This document shows positions 7,823 through 14,756 of a stretch of DNA of 16,664 nt, one piece after another. Both the position numbers and the translations under genes were made by a program. Origin of the DNA: an uncultured Solobacterium sp. (lineage in GTDB: Bacteria > Bacillota_I > Bacilli_A > Erysipelotrichales > Erysipelotrichaceae). The notes below the pieces were generated by a model, which ran no database searches, had not been told where the DNA came from, and saw nothing but the letters and a program-made list of their open reading frames with translations. The stretch lies in NCBI GenBank assembly GCA_938041275.1, contig CALISH010000056.1, positions 1 to 16,664 on the forward strand, given 5' to 3'. Positions within the stretch are counted from its first letter, which is position 1; every line of letters begins with the position of its first letter.

Positions 7823-7976
7823 CTAAACGCGGTACCACCTTAGTTTATGACATTACTGTCATACACTCATTACTTCTTTAACGCAGAATGTACGATTGCT
7901 CACAGGTGATTCTATTAACAGGCTTCATGTTCGTTTTCAGCATACACGAACTCTCTTATCAATCCACTTCTGTTAA
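7788..7976 (-). promoter_or_regulatory. isoleucine-specific T-box leader of ileS
   Basis: The minus strand carries the T-box sequence TAAGGTGGTACCGCG (7828-7842). Its TGGT can pair with the ACCA end of uncharged tRNA-Ile. Stem I is closed by CAGAA with TTCTG and GATTG with CAATC. Its specifier loop reads GAATCACC, giving an ATC isoleucine codon at 7908-7910 followed by a purine. Stem III is ATGACA with TGTCAT (7847-7862). A terminator follows. Uncharged tRNA-Ile should stabilise the antiterminator and let RNA polymerase reach ileS. I found no clear promoter between divIVA and the leader, so transcription may come from sepF or from a weak site inside divIVA. Confidence 0.93.
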
Positions 7977-7988
7977 AGCATGTCCTGA

Positions 7989-8471
7989 TCAATGCAATTC
8001 TTTATCAGATTCTTCCAACCAATCCATATCTGGAAGTTTTGGAAGTTTAAAGTTATCTAAACTCTTTTGTAAATCGGTTAGCTGTTGGCTTAGGTCACTC
8101 TTAACCTCACCAGCTTCAGTATACAGTTGCGATAGATCCAGCAATATGGAACGCGCAACGGATAAAGCTTCTTTGACAATCTCATCAGCGTTATTCTGTG
8201 CTCTTGCCATCACATCGTTAGCTTCCTGCAAAGATAATCTGGTAATACTGTCGGCCGCATCTTTCCGCACATCTACCGAACGCTCAAGCTCATTGTAGCG
8301 TGTCTGTAATTCCTCCAACTTCTCCGTTGTCTCAACCATCTGTTCCTGGTAGAGTTCTAACTTTCTCTGTAGGAAGGCAACTTGCGCAGCGTATTGCTCC
8401 ATCACATCATCAACCGCAAACCGATCATAACCATTTTTCATGATACGAAATGTCGGTCTTCGTGTCGTCAT
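7989..8471 (-). CDS. divIVA: DivIVA family cell division protein
   Basis: DivIVA proteins sense curved membrane at septa and poles and recruit division and cell-wall partners. The 160 residues begin with the family's membrane-binding block FRIMKNGYDRFAVDDVMEQY (8-27), close to the consensus F..xxxGYdxxeVDxFl. A long coiled coil follows at about 27-145, rich in Leu, Glu, Gln and Lys in heptad spacing, and the tail LPKLPDMDWLEESDKELH is acidic. ATG 8471 has AGGAGA five bases upstream. It follows ylmH by 11 bases and precedes the ileS T-box, the order seen in many Bacillota. The length is on the short side of the family, mainly through a short C-terminal tail. The assignment rests on the N-terminus, coiled coil and context. 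Confidence 0.88.
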   Translation of the reverse strand: MTTRRPTFRIMKNGYDRFAVDDVMEQYAAQVAFLQRKLELYQEQMVETTEKLEELQTRYNELERSVDVRKDAADSITRLSLQEANDVMARAQNNADEIVKEALSVARSILLDLSQLYTEAGEVKSDLSQQLTDLQKSLDNFKLPKLPDMDWLEESDKELH

Positions 8472-8482
8472 GTTCTCTCCTC

Positions 8483-9223
8483 TTATATATTCTGCAGAAA
8501 TTCTGCAACGATTCTCCCTGTACGTGTCTTGCGGCTAAAGCCTAAGAAGGTAAATCTACCCGTTCCACGTATAGAAATAACACTCCCATTATTGCATATT
8601 TTATCAGGCTCTTCAAGTTCGATATGATTTACCTGCACATATCCTTTACGTATTAAATCCTTCGCATCACTACGACTAGAATGGGTTAAAGCAGCCACCA
8701 GCGCGTCCGCTCTTTCACTTGCCACAACCAATGAAATCTCTTTGGTTTTAAACACTTGTTTTGGATGTTCATCAATCTTTTCAAACGATACCGTTAACTG
8801 ATTGATGCGAATCAAGTGATCTTTGATAAAATCAACCATCTGCTCAGATGTATAGAGATAGATTGCATCATCTTCAATCCAAAAGTCCCCAAAACTACTC
8901 TTCCCTATCTGTAGATTCATGATAGCTCCATATACATCTCGATGCCCTATCGTACGAAAGCGTTGATCGATTTTAGCCTTCATGCATACAATATCTGAAA
9001 AGCCATCCTTCTCATCATAGAGAAAGATGACTTTCTTTTTACGTGCATCATCATATCCGCCCTCATAGCGGACAAAGCGTGATGGAGTGAATATCTTTTG
9101 GACAATAGCTTGTTCTTCTTCTGTTAAGAATGCAGAACAAACATTCTTATGCCAACGTTCACTCTTTTCTTTTAGGTCGTGTAAATGTGCAATCAGAGAA
9201 TCGTAATTCCCTAGATTATTCAT
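8483..9223 (-). CDS. ylmH: YlmH-like S4-domain RNA-binding protein
   Basis: This is a 246-residue cytoplasmic protein of the YlmH family found beside sepF and divIVA in Bacillota; the family is linked to ribosome or RNA handling. The N-terminal two thirds is the YlmH domain, with FLTEEEQAIVQKI and an internal FGDFWIEDDAIYLYTSEQM block. The C-terminal S4 RNA-binding fold begins near VVASERADALVAA and includes SRSDAKDLIRKGYVQVNH, ending in FLGFSRKTRTGRIVAEFL. I chose ATG 9223 because the protein then starts MNNLGNYDSL at normal family length (about 257 in Bacillus subtilis). A longer frame to 9316 would run through sepF. The start overlaps the sepF stop by eight bases, with GGGTG just upstream, which suggests translational coupling. 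Confidence 0.88.
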   Translation of the reverse strand: MNNLGNYDSLIAHLHDLKEKSERWHKNVCSAFLTEEEQAIVQKIFTPSRFVRYEGGYDDARKKKVIFLYDEKDGFSDIVCMKAKIDQRFRTIGHRDVYGAIMNLQIGKSSFGDFWIEDDAIYLYTSEQMVDFIKDHLIRINQLTVSFEKIDEHPKQVFKTKEISLVVASERADALVAALTHSSRSDAKDLIRKGYVQVNHIELEEPDKICNNGSVISIRGTGRFTFLGFSRKTRTGRIVAEFLQNI

Positions 9224-9623
9224 CTTCACCCTTATCAAGCGAGATATTACCTTCAACACCAACATTTCTTGGAGCACAGAAGATAACATTATGACCAACC
9301 TTCTGAATTGTTCCATCTAATGCGAATACAACACCAGATAAGAAATCAATTGTACGTTGAGCATATTCTCTTTGTAAACGGTGCAGATTGATAATACAGC
9401 CACGTGTTTGTTTTAAGTGACGTGCAATCTCCTCAGCCTGTTCGAAACTTCTTGGCTCGAACATTACCATTTGTGTATTTTTAGAAATGTTATTCAAATT
9501 TGTTTGTTTTGACTCGTAAGTACTCACTGGTTGTACCTCTCTTCCTGTGAATTGTAATTCTTCGCCTTCATCTTCGTCTTCATCTACTGGTGCGACGAAT
9601 TCTTTAATCTTGTTGAATACCAT
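9216..9623 (-). CDS. sepF: cell division protein SepF
   Basis: SepF binds the membrane and FtsZ and helps form the Z ring and septum. The 135-residue protein starts MVFNKIKEFVAP, a short amphipathic membrane-anchor-like helix. A very acidic linker (DEDEDEGEE, 15-22) and a variable region follow, then the SepF core from about residue 52: FEPRSFEQAEEIARHLKQTR, then INLHRL, then IDFLSGVVFALDG, then VIFCAP. These match the family's successive beta and helix blocks. ATG 9623 is supported by GGGAG (9631-9635) seven bases upstream; the TTG six bases earlier is a worse fit. It is the first gene of the sepF-ylmH-divIVA-(T-box)-ileS run and has a good promoter. ylmE and ylmG, common neighbours elsewhere, are absent here. 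Confidence 0.93.
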   Translation of the reverse strand: MVFNKIKEFVAPVDEDEDEGEELQFTGREVQPVSTYESKQTNLNNISKNTQMVMFEPRSFEQAEEIARHLKQTRGCIINLHRLQREYAQRTIDFLSGVVFALDGTIQKVGHNVIFCAPRNVGVEGNISLDKGEDE

Positions 9624-9649
9624 ATACAATCTCCCTTTTTATGATTCTT

Positions 9650-9678
9650 ATTATATCATTCCTAAAAATGATAAACAA
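9650..9678 (-). promoter_or_regulatory. promoter of the sepF cluster
   Basis: On the minus strand TTGTTT (9673-9678), a 17-base spacer and a perfect TATAAT (9650-9655) lie 27 bases before the sepF ATG. Confidence 0.65.
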
Positions 9679-9749
9679 CGCTATCCATGCGGTTTACATC
9701 GTATTTCTGTAAATAAGTACACATTTTCAACAAATCATAATCAAGGATA

Positions 9750-9777
9750 TTGTCATGTTCAAAATATCGGTTAAAAT
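9750..9777 (+). promoter_or_regulatory. promoter placing the RNA start at the ATG of the next gene
   Basis: TTGTCA (9750-9755), 16 bases, TAAAAT (9772-9777). The usual 6-8 base distance puts the first RNA base at about 9784, which is the A of the start codon. The -10 region also lies in an inverted repeat, GGTTA (9769-9773) with TAACC (9779-9783), ending exactly at the ATG. Confidence 0.55.
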
Positions 9778-9783
9778 GTAACC

Positions 9784-10134
9784 ATGTTAAAAAAGTTAAT
9801 TCTCCCATTTAGGGATATCAAAGTATGGGTTTACGTAGGATGTGTAATACTGATTTCAGTGATTGTTGGTATCGTAAAACAACCATTTCGTTTTGGTTTT
9901 TTAAATAGTCTCGGAATTCTAACGGCCATTCTATTCTTCGTTGGAACATTTAGACAGGCTTGGCTCAAGGGTGATTTCTCCTCTCTTGAATTCCAAAGAA
10001 GTAAGGACTTAGATCCAACGTACGCAGCTTATCGTAAACGTATCCTCCTAGAAAGAAGTAAACATCACAATACTCCACTATTTGCTAGTATTGTACTCAT
10101 TCTTCTTTGTATCGTATTGCCTCGTTTAATGTGA
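9784..10134 (+). CDS. small membrane protein of unknown function
   Basis: I do not recognise this 116-residue protein with confidence. It has three hydrophobic segments, about 14-31 (VWVYVGCVILISVIVGIV), 39-56 (FLNSLGILTAILFFVGTF) and 99-115 (FASIVLILLCIVLPRL). Between the second and third lies a basic, polar loop with FRQAWLKGDFSSLEFQRSKD and YAAYRKRILLERSKHH. The central segment plus loop is faintly like the DUF3899 group of small Bacillota membrane proteins, a guess from memory. An in-frame stop at 9772-9774 means the ATG at 9784 is the first possible start, and no Shine-Dalgarno sequence precedes it. The gene is divergent from sepF, has its own promoter, and ends in a strong terminator that includes its stop codon. 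Confidence 0.72.
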   Translation: MLKKLILPFRDIKVWVYVGCVILISVIVGIVKQPFRFGFLNSLGILTAILFFVGTFRQAWLKGDFSSLEFQRSKDLDPTYAAYRKRILLERSKHHNTPLFASIVLILLCIVLPRLM

Positions 10135-10157
10135 TGGACACCCATCACTTTTCTTTT
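10131..10157 (+). terminator. intrinsic terminator overlapping the stop codon
   Basis: GTGATGG (10131-10137) pairs with CCATCAC (10142-10148) around ACAC, followed by TTTTCTTTT. The TGA stop of the preceding gene (10132-10134) is inside the 5' arm. Confidence 0.85.
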
Positions 10158-10163
10158 ATCATC

Positions 10164-10199
10164 GTATAAATAAAAATGCTTACCGAAGTAAGCATTTTT
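10164..10199 (-). terminator. terminator of the tRNA pair
   Basis: A perfect 12-bp stem, AAAAATGCTTAC (10172-10183) with GTAAGCATTTTT (10188-10199) around a four-base loop. On the minus strand it lies three bases after the tRNA-Leu CCA and is followed by a T-rich tail. Confidence 0.9.
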
Positions 10200-10201
10200 G
10201 A

Positions 10202-10288
10202 TGGTGGAGATGATGGGACTTGAACCCATACGTCCTTTCAGACAACGGATTTTAAGTCCGTTGCGTCTGCCGATTCCGCCACATCTCC
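10202..10288 (-). tRNA. tRNA-Leu (anticodon TAA)
   Basis: An 87-base class II tRNA. The acceptor stem GGAGATG (10282-10288) pairs with CATCTCC (10206-10212), then discriminator A and an encoded CCA (10202-10204). The anticodon loop CTTAAAA carries TAA at 10252-10254. A long variable arm lies between the anticodon and T arms, and the T loop reads GGTTCAAGTCC. It is the second of two tandem tRNAs. Confidence 0.97.
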
Positions 10289-10289
10289 G

Positions 10290-10363
10290 TGGAGGTTCCT
10301 GCCGGAGTCGGACCGGCGCTCGCAGAGTTGCAGTCTGCTGCCTTACCACTTGGCTAAGGAACC
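10290..10363 (-). tRNA. tRNA-Cys (anticodon GCA)
   Basis: A 74-base tRNA. The acceptor GGTTCCT (10357-10363) pairs with AGGAACC (10294-10300). The discriminator is T, the identity base expected for tRNA-Cys, and CCA is encoded (10290-10292). The anticodon loop CTGCAAC has GCA at 10329-10331. One base separates it from tRNA-Leu, so both come from one transcript. Confidence 0.97.
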
Positions 10364-10390
10364 AAGCCCTGTAAATTACAGCGCTTTATT

Positions 10391-10419
10391 ATTATACTGA
10401 AAGCATTCACTGAATGCAA
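10391..10419 (-). promoter_or_regulatory. promoter of the tRNA-Cys/tRNA-Leu pair
   Basis: On the minus strand TTGCAT (10414-10419), exactly 17 bases, and TATAAT (10391-10396), about 28 bases before tRNA-Cys. The spacer and -35 contain the inverted repeat GCATTC-ACT-GAATGC (10403-10417). Confidence 0.72.
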
Positions 10420-10483
10420 TAGAAGTATATCACTTTTTATTTCTAGTTTACAGATATTTTTGTAATTTTTTGAAAGTGAGCGA

Positions 10484-11593
10484 TTACTGTACTTTGACCT
10501 TATTCCACAAGTCAGAGAGTTTTGCCTTGAGCTGCTCATCGAAATGGAATGTTTCATCTAATTTATATCCTGTACGTGGAACGTATGCTGGATTTTCAAA
10601 GAATTCACCATCTGGTCCTGCAAGTTCTTCTTGAACACTTAAATCAACTGGTGTATATCCAACCCACTCTGAGTTCTGTGTCTGAACACTTTCACTGATG
10701 ATGTAATCAATAAACTTATTGGCAAGTCCTGGACAGTTACTATTCTTTGGAATAACCATTGCGTCAATCCAAATGTTTGTGCCTTGTTTAGGGGCTACCC
10801 AGCTCATATCCATATTTTCTGTAAGAACGTTTGTAGCATCTCCTGAATACATTACAGCGATATCTTTTTCCGCGTTTATCATGCCATCGATGACTTCATC
10901 TGTAACATATGCAGGTTCCATCGTTGCATTCATCTCCGATAGCCATTCATACGCTTCCTGAATTTCCTTCGGGTCATTTGTATTCATGGAATAACCAAGT
11001 GCCTTGAACGCAATCATGAAGCCATCACGCTGTGAATCGTAGAAGAAGATTCTTCCCTTATACTTAGGATCTTTGAGAATGTTCCAACCTTCCTCTTCAA
11101 TATCCTTTTCATCAACTGTTGTTTTATTGTAAACAAGACCAACATTGCCCCAGAAATATGGTACAGAATATTCAAGAGTTGGGTCAAATCCCTTTTGGGA
11201 CTCTACAACAGATGGATTGAGTAAGCCAAGATTTTCATAAGATTTTTTATCCAGTGGTTGTAACATCTTCTCAGCTAGTAACTGTTCGATCATATAGTCA
11301 CTAGGCACAAGCACATCATAGGATGAGCCACCAAGTAACTTTGTATACATCATCTCATTGGACTCAAATAGATCGTAGTTAACTTTTGCGTTGTACATTG
11401 TTTCAAAGTCAGAAATCACTCGATCACCGATATATTCTCCAGCATTGAATACATTGATAACGTTACAGCCAAACATTTCTTTTGCGTCGCCAACTTGCTT
11501 TACTGCACTTTCATCATCTCCACCACAGCCAGCAAGTGGAGCTACAAGTGCAGCGCATAATACTAATTTAGTTAGATTCTGTAATTTGCGCAT
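10484..11593 (-). CDS. potD: spermidine/putrescine-binding lipoprotein PotD
   Basis: PotD catches polyamines outside the membrane and hands them to the PotBC channel. The 369-residue protein begins with a lipoprotein signal: Arg and Lys residues, a hydrophobic stretch, and the lipobox LAGC with lipidated Cys23. The mature part shows family blocks: YDVLVPSDYMIEQLL, PYFWGNVGLVYNK, YKGRIFFYDSQRDGF, MYSGDATNVL and the ligand-site region PKQGTNIWIDAMVIPKNS, ending in a C-terminal helix. The ATG at 11593 precedes the signal peptide directly and overlaps the end of potC by 26 bases. Only a distant AAGG precedes it, so translation is likely coupled to potC. It is the last gene of the operon. I see no convincing terminator between it and the tRNA promoter. 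The exact polyamine preference cannot be read from sequence alone. Confidence 0.95.
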   Translation of the reverse strand: MRKLQNLTKLVLCAALVAPLAGCGGDDESAVKQVGDAKEMFGCNVINVFNAGEYIGDRVISDFETMYNAKVNYDLFESNEMMYTKLLGGSSYDVLVPSDYMIEQLLAEKMLQPLDKKSYENLGLLNPSVVESQKGFDPTLEYSVPYFWGNVGLVYNKTTVDEKDIEEEGWNILKDPKYKGRIFFYDSQRDGFMIAFKALGYSMNTNDPKEIQEAYEWLSEMNATMEPAYVTDEVIDGMINAEKDIAVMYSGDATNVLTENMDMSWVAPKQGTNIWIDAMVIPKNSNCPGLANKFIDYIISESVQTQNSEWVGYTPVDLSVQEELAGPDGEFFENPAYVPRTGYKLDETFHFDEQLKAKLSDLWNKVKVQ

Positions 11594-12383
11594 TTAACTT
11601 TGCCTTTCTTCTTTCATTGATCATAGGTACAACATTTACAACAATGAGTACAACTGTGATGACATAAACAATAATCGCACTTAACGCATTAATTGTTGGG
11701 TTAACACGTTTTACGTTTGCATATACATAGATAGAGATATTGGAGACACCAGGTCCTGTCGTAAACATGGATATAACAAAGTCATCGAAGGACATTGAGA
11801 ATGCCACAAGTGCACCCGCAATAATACCACCCTTAATCTGTGGGATGATAACCTTCCACATCGCTTGCCATGGTGTACAGCCTAAGTCTAACGCAGCCTC
11901 TGCCATGTTCTTATCAATACGACGTAAACGCGGTAATACTGATAGGATTACATATGGTGTACAGAAAGCAATATGTGCTAATAACATCGTAGTAAATCCA
12001 GTTTGAATTCTTAATGATGTAAAGAACAACATCAAGCCAATCGCAGTAACGATTTCTGGGTTTAACATTGGCAAGTTATTTACCTGTTGGAATAACTCAC
12101 GTGTAATACGCTTAGATTTGGAAAGACCAATTGCTGTGATTGTTCCAATGAGTGTAGAGATCAATGTCGCAAGTACCGCACACAAAACCGTGTAATAGAT
12201 TGCCTCTAAGATAGAACGGTTATTGAACATATTCTCATACCAACGTAATGAGAAACCAGTAAAGCGAGTCAGTGATTTAGAACGGTTAAAACTAAAGAAT
12301 ACTACATAAAGAATTGGCAAATAGAAGAATGCCATGATGAGGGCAAGATAAAACTTCCCGAAAATAGAATTTTTCTTTTCCAT
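11568..12383 (-). CDS. potC: polyamine ABC transporter permease PotC
   Basis: This is one half of the membrane channel of the PotABCD importer. The 271 residues form about six membrane segments, the first near 14-31 and the last near 232-253. The cytoplasmic EAA loop that docks on PotA is at about 161-182, with AEAALDLGCTPWQAMWKVII. The start ATG shares one base with the potB stop (TAATG), and AGGAGG lies eight bases upstream inside potB, so translation is coupled. The C-terminus is basic (NERRKAKLNAQ), consistent with a cytoplasmic end. Order and similarity to PotC, as opposed to PotB, rest on the FSMSFDDFVISMFTTGPG block at about 195-212, typical of PotC. Confidence 0.95.
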   Translation of the reverse strand: MEKKNSIFGKFYLALIMAFFYLPILYVVFFSFNRSKSLTRFTGFSLRWYENMFNNRSILEAIYYTVLCAVLATLISTLIGTITAIGLSKSKRITRELFQQVNNLPMLNPEIVTAIGLMLFFTSLRIQTGFTTMLLAHIAFCTPYVILSVLPRLRRIDKNMAEAALDLGCTPWQAMWKVIIPQIKGGIIAGALVAFSMSFDDFVISMFTTGPGVSNISIYVYANVKRVNPTINALSAIIVYVITVVLIVVNVVPMINERRKAKLNAQITESN

Positions 12384-13168
12384 TAGTCTGCCTCCTCTGC
12401 TGGTTCTTTATCTAATTTCTTTGTGATATACATCGAAATCAAGATGATGATTGCCATAATCAAACTGATTGCAGAGCCAAAGTTCCAGTCACCAGTCTTG
12501 ATGAAGTAATCTTCAATCAAGTTGCCAATCAATACGTACTGACCACCGCCAAGTAGCTTAGGAATGAAGAAGCTTGATACTGCTGGCAAGAATACCAAAG
12601 TAATACCACTTACAACACCACTTAAAGAAAGCGGTAATGTAACACGCAAGAATGTCTGCTTATTATCCGCACCTAAATCGCTTGCGGCAATCAATAAATT
12701 CTTATCAATCTTAGAAAGAGCTGTATAAATCTGTAGAATCATAAATGGTAAGAAGTTGTATACCATACCGATATATACTCTGATTTCACTACTGAAGCCA
12801 AACCAGCCTAAAATACCCTTCCATGCATACGTACGTACAAGCATGTTGATCCACATAGGTAGTGTAATGAGTAACACTATAATCGCTTGTGAACCGCTCT
12901 TTAACTTTGCCATGATATATGCAGTTGGATAGCCTACAAGAATACAAATTGCCGTCGTAACGAAAGCCATCTTTAAGCTACGCCATAAAACACTAGGGAA
13001 AATCGTATCATTGAAGAAACGAGTGAAGTTATCGAATGTAAATTGAAGTGTTAAAACGGAATTGCCCTTTACTGTCATTGCATACATAACAATCATGAAC
13101 ATCGGAATGACAATCATGATCATCATCCACACAAAATACGGATAGATTAATTTATTAAATGACTTCAT
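12383..13168 (-). CDS. potB: polyamine ABC transporter permease PotB
   Basis: The partner channel subunit to PotC in the cytoplasmic membrane. Of 261 residues about six segments are hydrophobic, the first at 8-31. The EAA loop AASDLGADNKQTFLRVTLPL lies at 161-180 and is followed by FLPAVSSFFIPKLLGGGQY, a block typical of PotB. Its central MWINMLVRTYAWKGIL segment (105-120) also matches the family. The start is six bases after the potA stop with no strong Shine-Dalgarno sequence, so ribosomes probably arrive from potA. The end overlaps potC by one base. Confidence 0.95.
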   Translation of the reverse strand: MKSFNKLIYPYFVWMMIMIVIPMFMIVMYAMTVKGNSVLTLQFTFDNFTRFFNDTIFPSVLWRSLKMAFVTTAICILVGYPTAYIMAKLKSGSQAIIVLLITLPMWINMLVRTYAWKGILGWFGFSSEIRVYIGMVYNFLPFMILQIYTALSKIDKNLLIAASDLGADNKQTFLRVTLPLSLSGVVSGITLVFLPAVSSFFIPKLLGGGQYVLIGNLIEDYFIKTGDWNFGSAISLIMAIIILISMYITKKLDKEPAEEAD

Positions 13169-13174
13169 CGCACA

Positions 13175-14743
13175 TTAACCCATCTTTCTCATAACGTGGA
13201 TATCCTCAGGATTCCACTCTAATCCGATTCTTTCACCTGCTTCAATCTTATCTGTTGTTTCAATCTTTAACTCACGACCCTGTGTAGAGAATGTAATCTG
13301 GTAATCACCTTCTGTGATGTTTTCATCATCAAAGTCATACTTCACATCCCAGATTTCAACACGAGAATCATCTTCAATATTCCAGGCATATGCATCAGCC
13401 CAACGAATCAAGTCTGTATCTAGCGCTACAGATTCCTTGATTTCATCAACTGTACGATAGAAATCGAACGCCTGGATACCTTCTTCATTATCTACATCTT
13501 CGACCGCTGTTGGTTTTACTACATTGATCTTAACCGTAATCTTTGTGCCTGCACCTGTACCGAATGTACATGAGTATGTGCCAATTTCCTTCTTCACATC
13601 ATATTCTACATGTGTTAAGGAAACATCCTCACCCTCATCTGTCCATGCTTGCGCATTTGCACGAGCGATAACTTCAGAGTCTGTTAATTGATCAACGTCT
13701 TCAAGGTCCATCGTAAAGGAAGATGCACTAATACGTTCCTTCGCTTCTTTATTGATAACATCATGTTCTCCAGTTACGTGCATGGTAACAGTCTTGGATG
13801 TACCAGATGATGTTTCTACAATCACTTCATAGTGAACACCCTTAAATAATACAGACTTTACTTCACCATTTAACAAGCCACGGTTTCTAGCAACGATATC
13901 GATATCCTCAGGACGAATTACAATATCGACTGGTTCATTCTCACTAAAGCCATAGTCTACACACTTGTAATCTACATCATCAAAATTAACAAGATTATCC
14001 TTCTTCATTACACCATCAATAATATTCGAGTCACCGATGAAACGTGCACAGTATTGATTAATTGGTTCGTTGTAAACTTCTGTTGGTGAACCAACCTGCT
14101 CGATGACACCATCCTTTAAGATAACAATCTTGTCAGACATCGTTAGAGCTTCTTCTTGATCGTGTGTAACAAAAATAAATGTAATACCTACCTCACGCTG
14201 GATTTCCTTTAATTCAAGCTGCATTTCCTTACGTAGATTTTTATCTAACGCACTCAAAGATTCATCTAATAATAGAACCTTTGGTTCATTAACAAGTGCA
14301 CGTGCAATCGCTACACGCTGTTGTTGTCCACCTGACATCATTGTGACATCACGATGTTCAAATCCCTCTAAACCAACAAGAGAAATCATACGACGTACTT
14401 TCTGGTCGATGATGTCCTTTGGCTGCTTTTTAATCTTTAAGCCAAATGCAATATTGTCATAAACATCTAAGTGTGGGAACAATGCATAATGTTGGAACAC
14501 TGTGTTTACATCACGCTTGTATGCAGGAATGCGAGCAATATCCTCACCATCCATGATGACATGACCTTCTGTTGGTTCAATAAAACCAGCAATAATACGT
14601 AAGAGCGTTGTCTTACCACAACCAGATGGTCCAAGTAACGTCACAAACTCATTTTCATAAATGTCTAATGAGATTCCCTTTAGTACGACTTGGTTGTCAA
14701 AAGTTTTTACAACATTTTTTACTTCAATCAATTTCTTTGCCAT
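13175..14743 (-). CDS. potA: polyamine ABC transporter ATPase PotA with an internal insert
   Basis: The ATPase powers polyamine uptake through PotBC. The ABC domain fills about 1-240: Walker A GPSGCGKT (38-45), Q-loop Gln84, signature MSGGQ (136-140), Walker B KVLLLDE (155-161) with catalytic Glu161, and switch His194. LLLDES stands where LLLDEP is usual. A linker leads to the TOBE domain with DIVIRPEDIDIVARN and GEVKSVLFKGVHYEV (293-307). About 140-150 extra residues then follow before the usual TOBE ending, ERIGLEWNPEDIHVM (504-518). The insert is acidic, beta-rich and holds two similar modules (about 349-409 and 431-500). At 522 residues the protein is well above the usual 350-380. The start is fixed by AGAGGGAG upstream, in the 13-base gap after the regulator gene. 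Confidence 0.95.
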   Translation of the reverse strand: MAKKLIEVKNVVKTFDNQVVLKGISLDIYENEFVTLLGPSGCGKTTLLRIIAGFIEPTEGHVIMDGEDIARIPAYKRDVNTVFQHYALFPHLDVYDNIAFGLKIKKQPKDIIDQKVRRMISLVGLEGFEHRDVTMMSGGQQQRVAIARALVNEPKVLLLDESLSALDKNLRKEMQLELKEIQREVGITFIFVTHDQEEALTMSDKIVILKDGVIEQVGSPTEVYNEPINQYCARFIGDSNIIDGVMKKDNLVNFDDVDYKCVDYGFSENEPVDIVIRPEDIDIVARNRGLLNGEVKSVLFKGVHYEVIVETSSGTSKTVTMHVTGEHDVINKEAKERISASSFTMDLEDVDQLTDSEVIARANAQAWTDEGEDVSLTHVEYDVKKEIGTYSCTFGTGAGTKITVKINVVKPTAVEDVDNEEGIQAFDFYRTVDEIKESVALDTDLIRWADAYAWNIEDDSRVEIWDVKYDFDDENITEGDYQITFSTQGRELKIETTDKIEAGERIGLEWNPEDIHVMRKMG

Positions 14744-14756
14744 GTCTATTCTCCCT

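Noticed and set aside
9224..9316. Longer start for ylmH
   Set aside because: It would lie fully inside sepF in another frame, and MNNL at 9223 gives the normal family length.
10065..10349. A 94-residue minus-strand open frame
   Set aside because: It crosses both tRNA genes; its middle is the translation of tRNA-Leu, not a protein.
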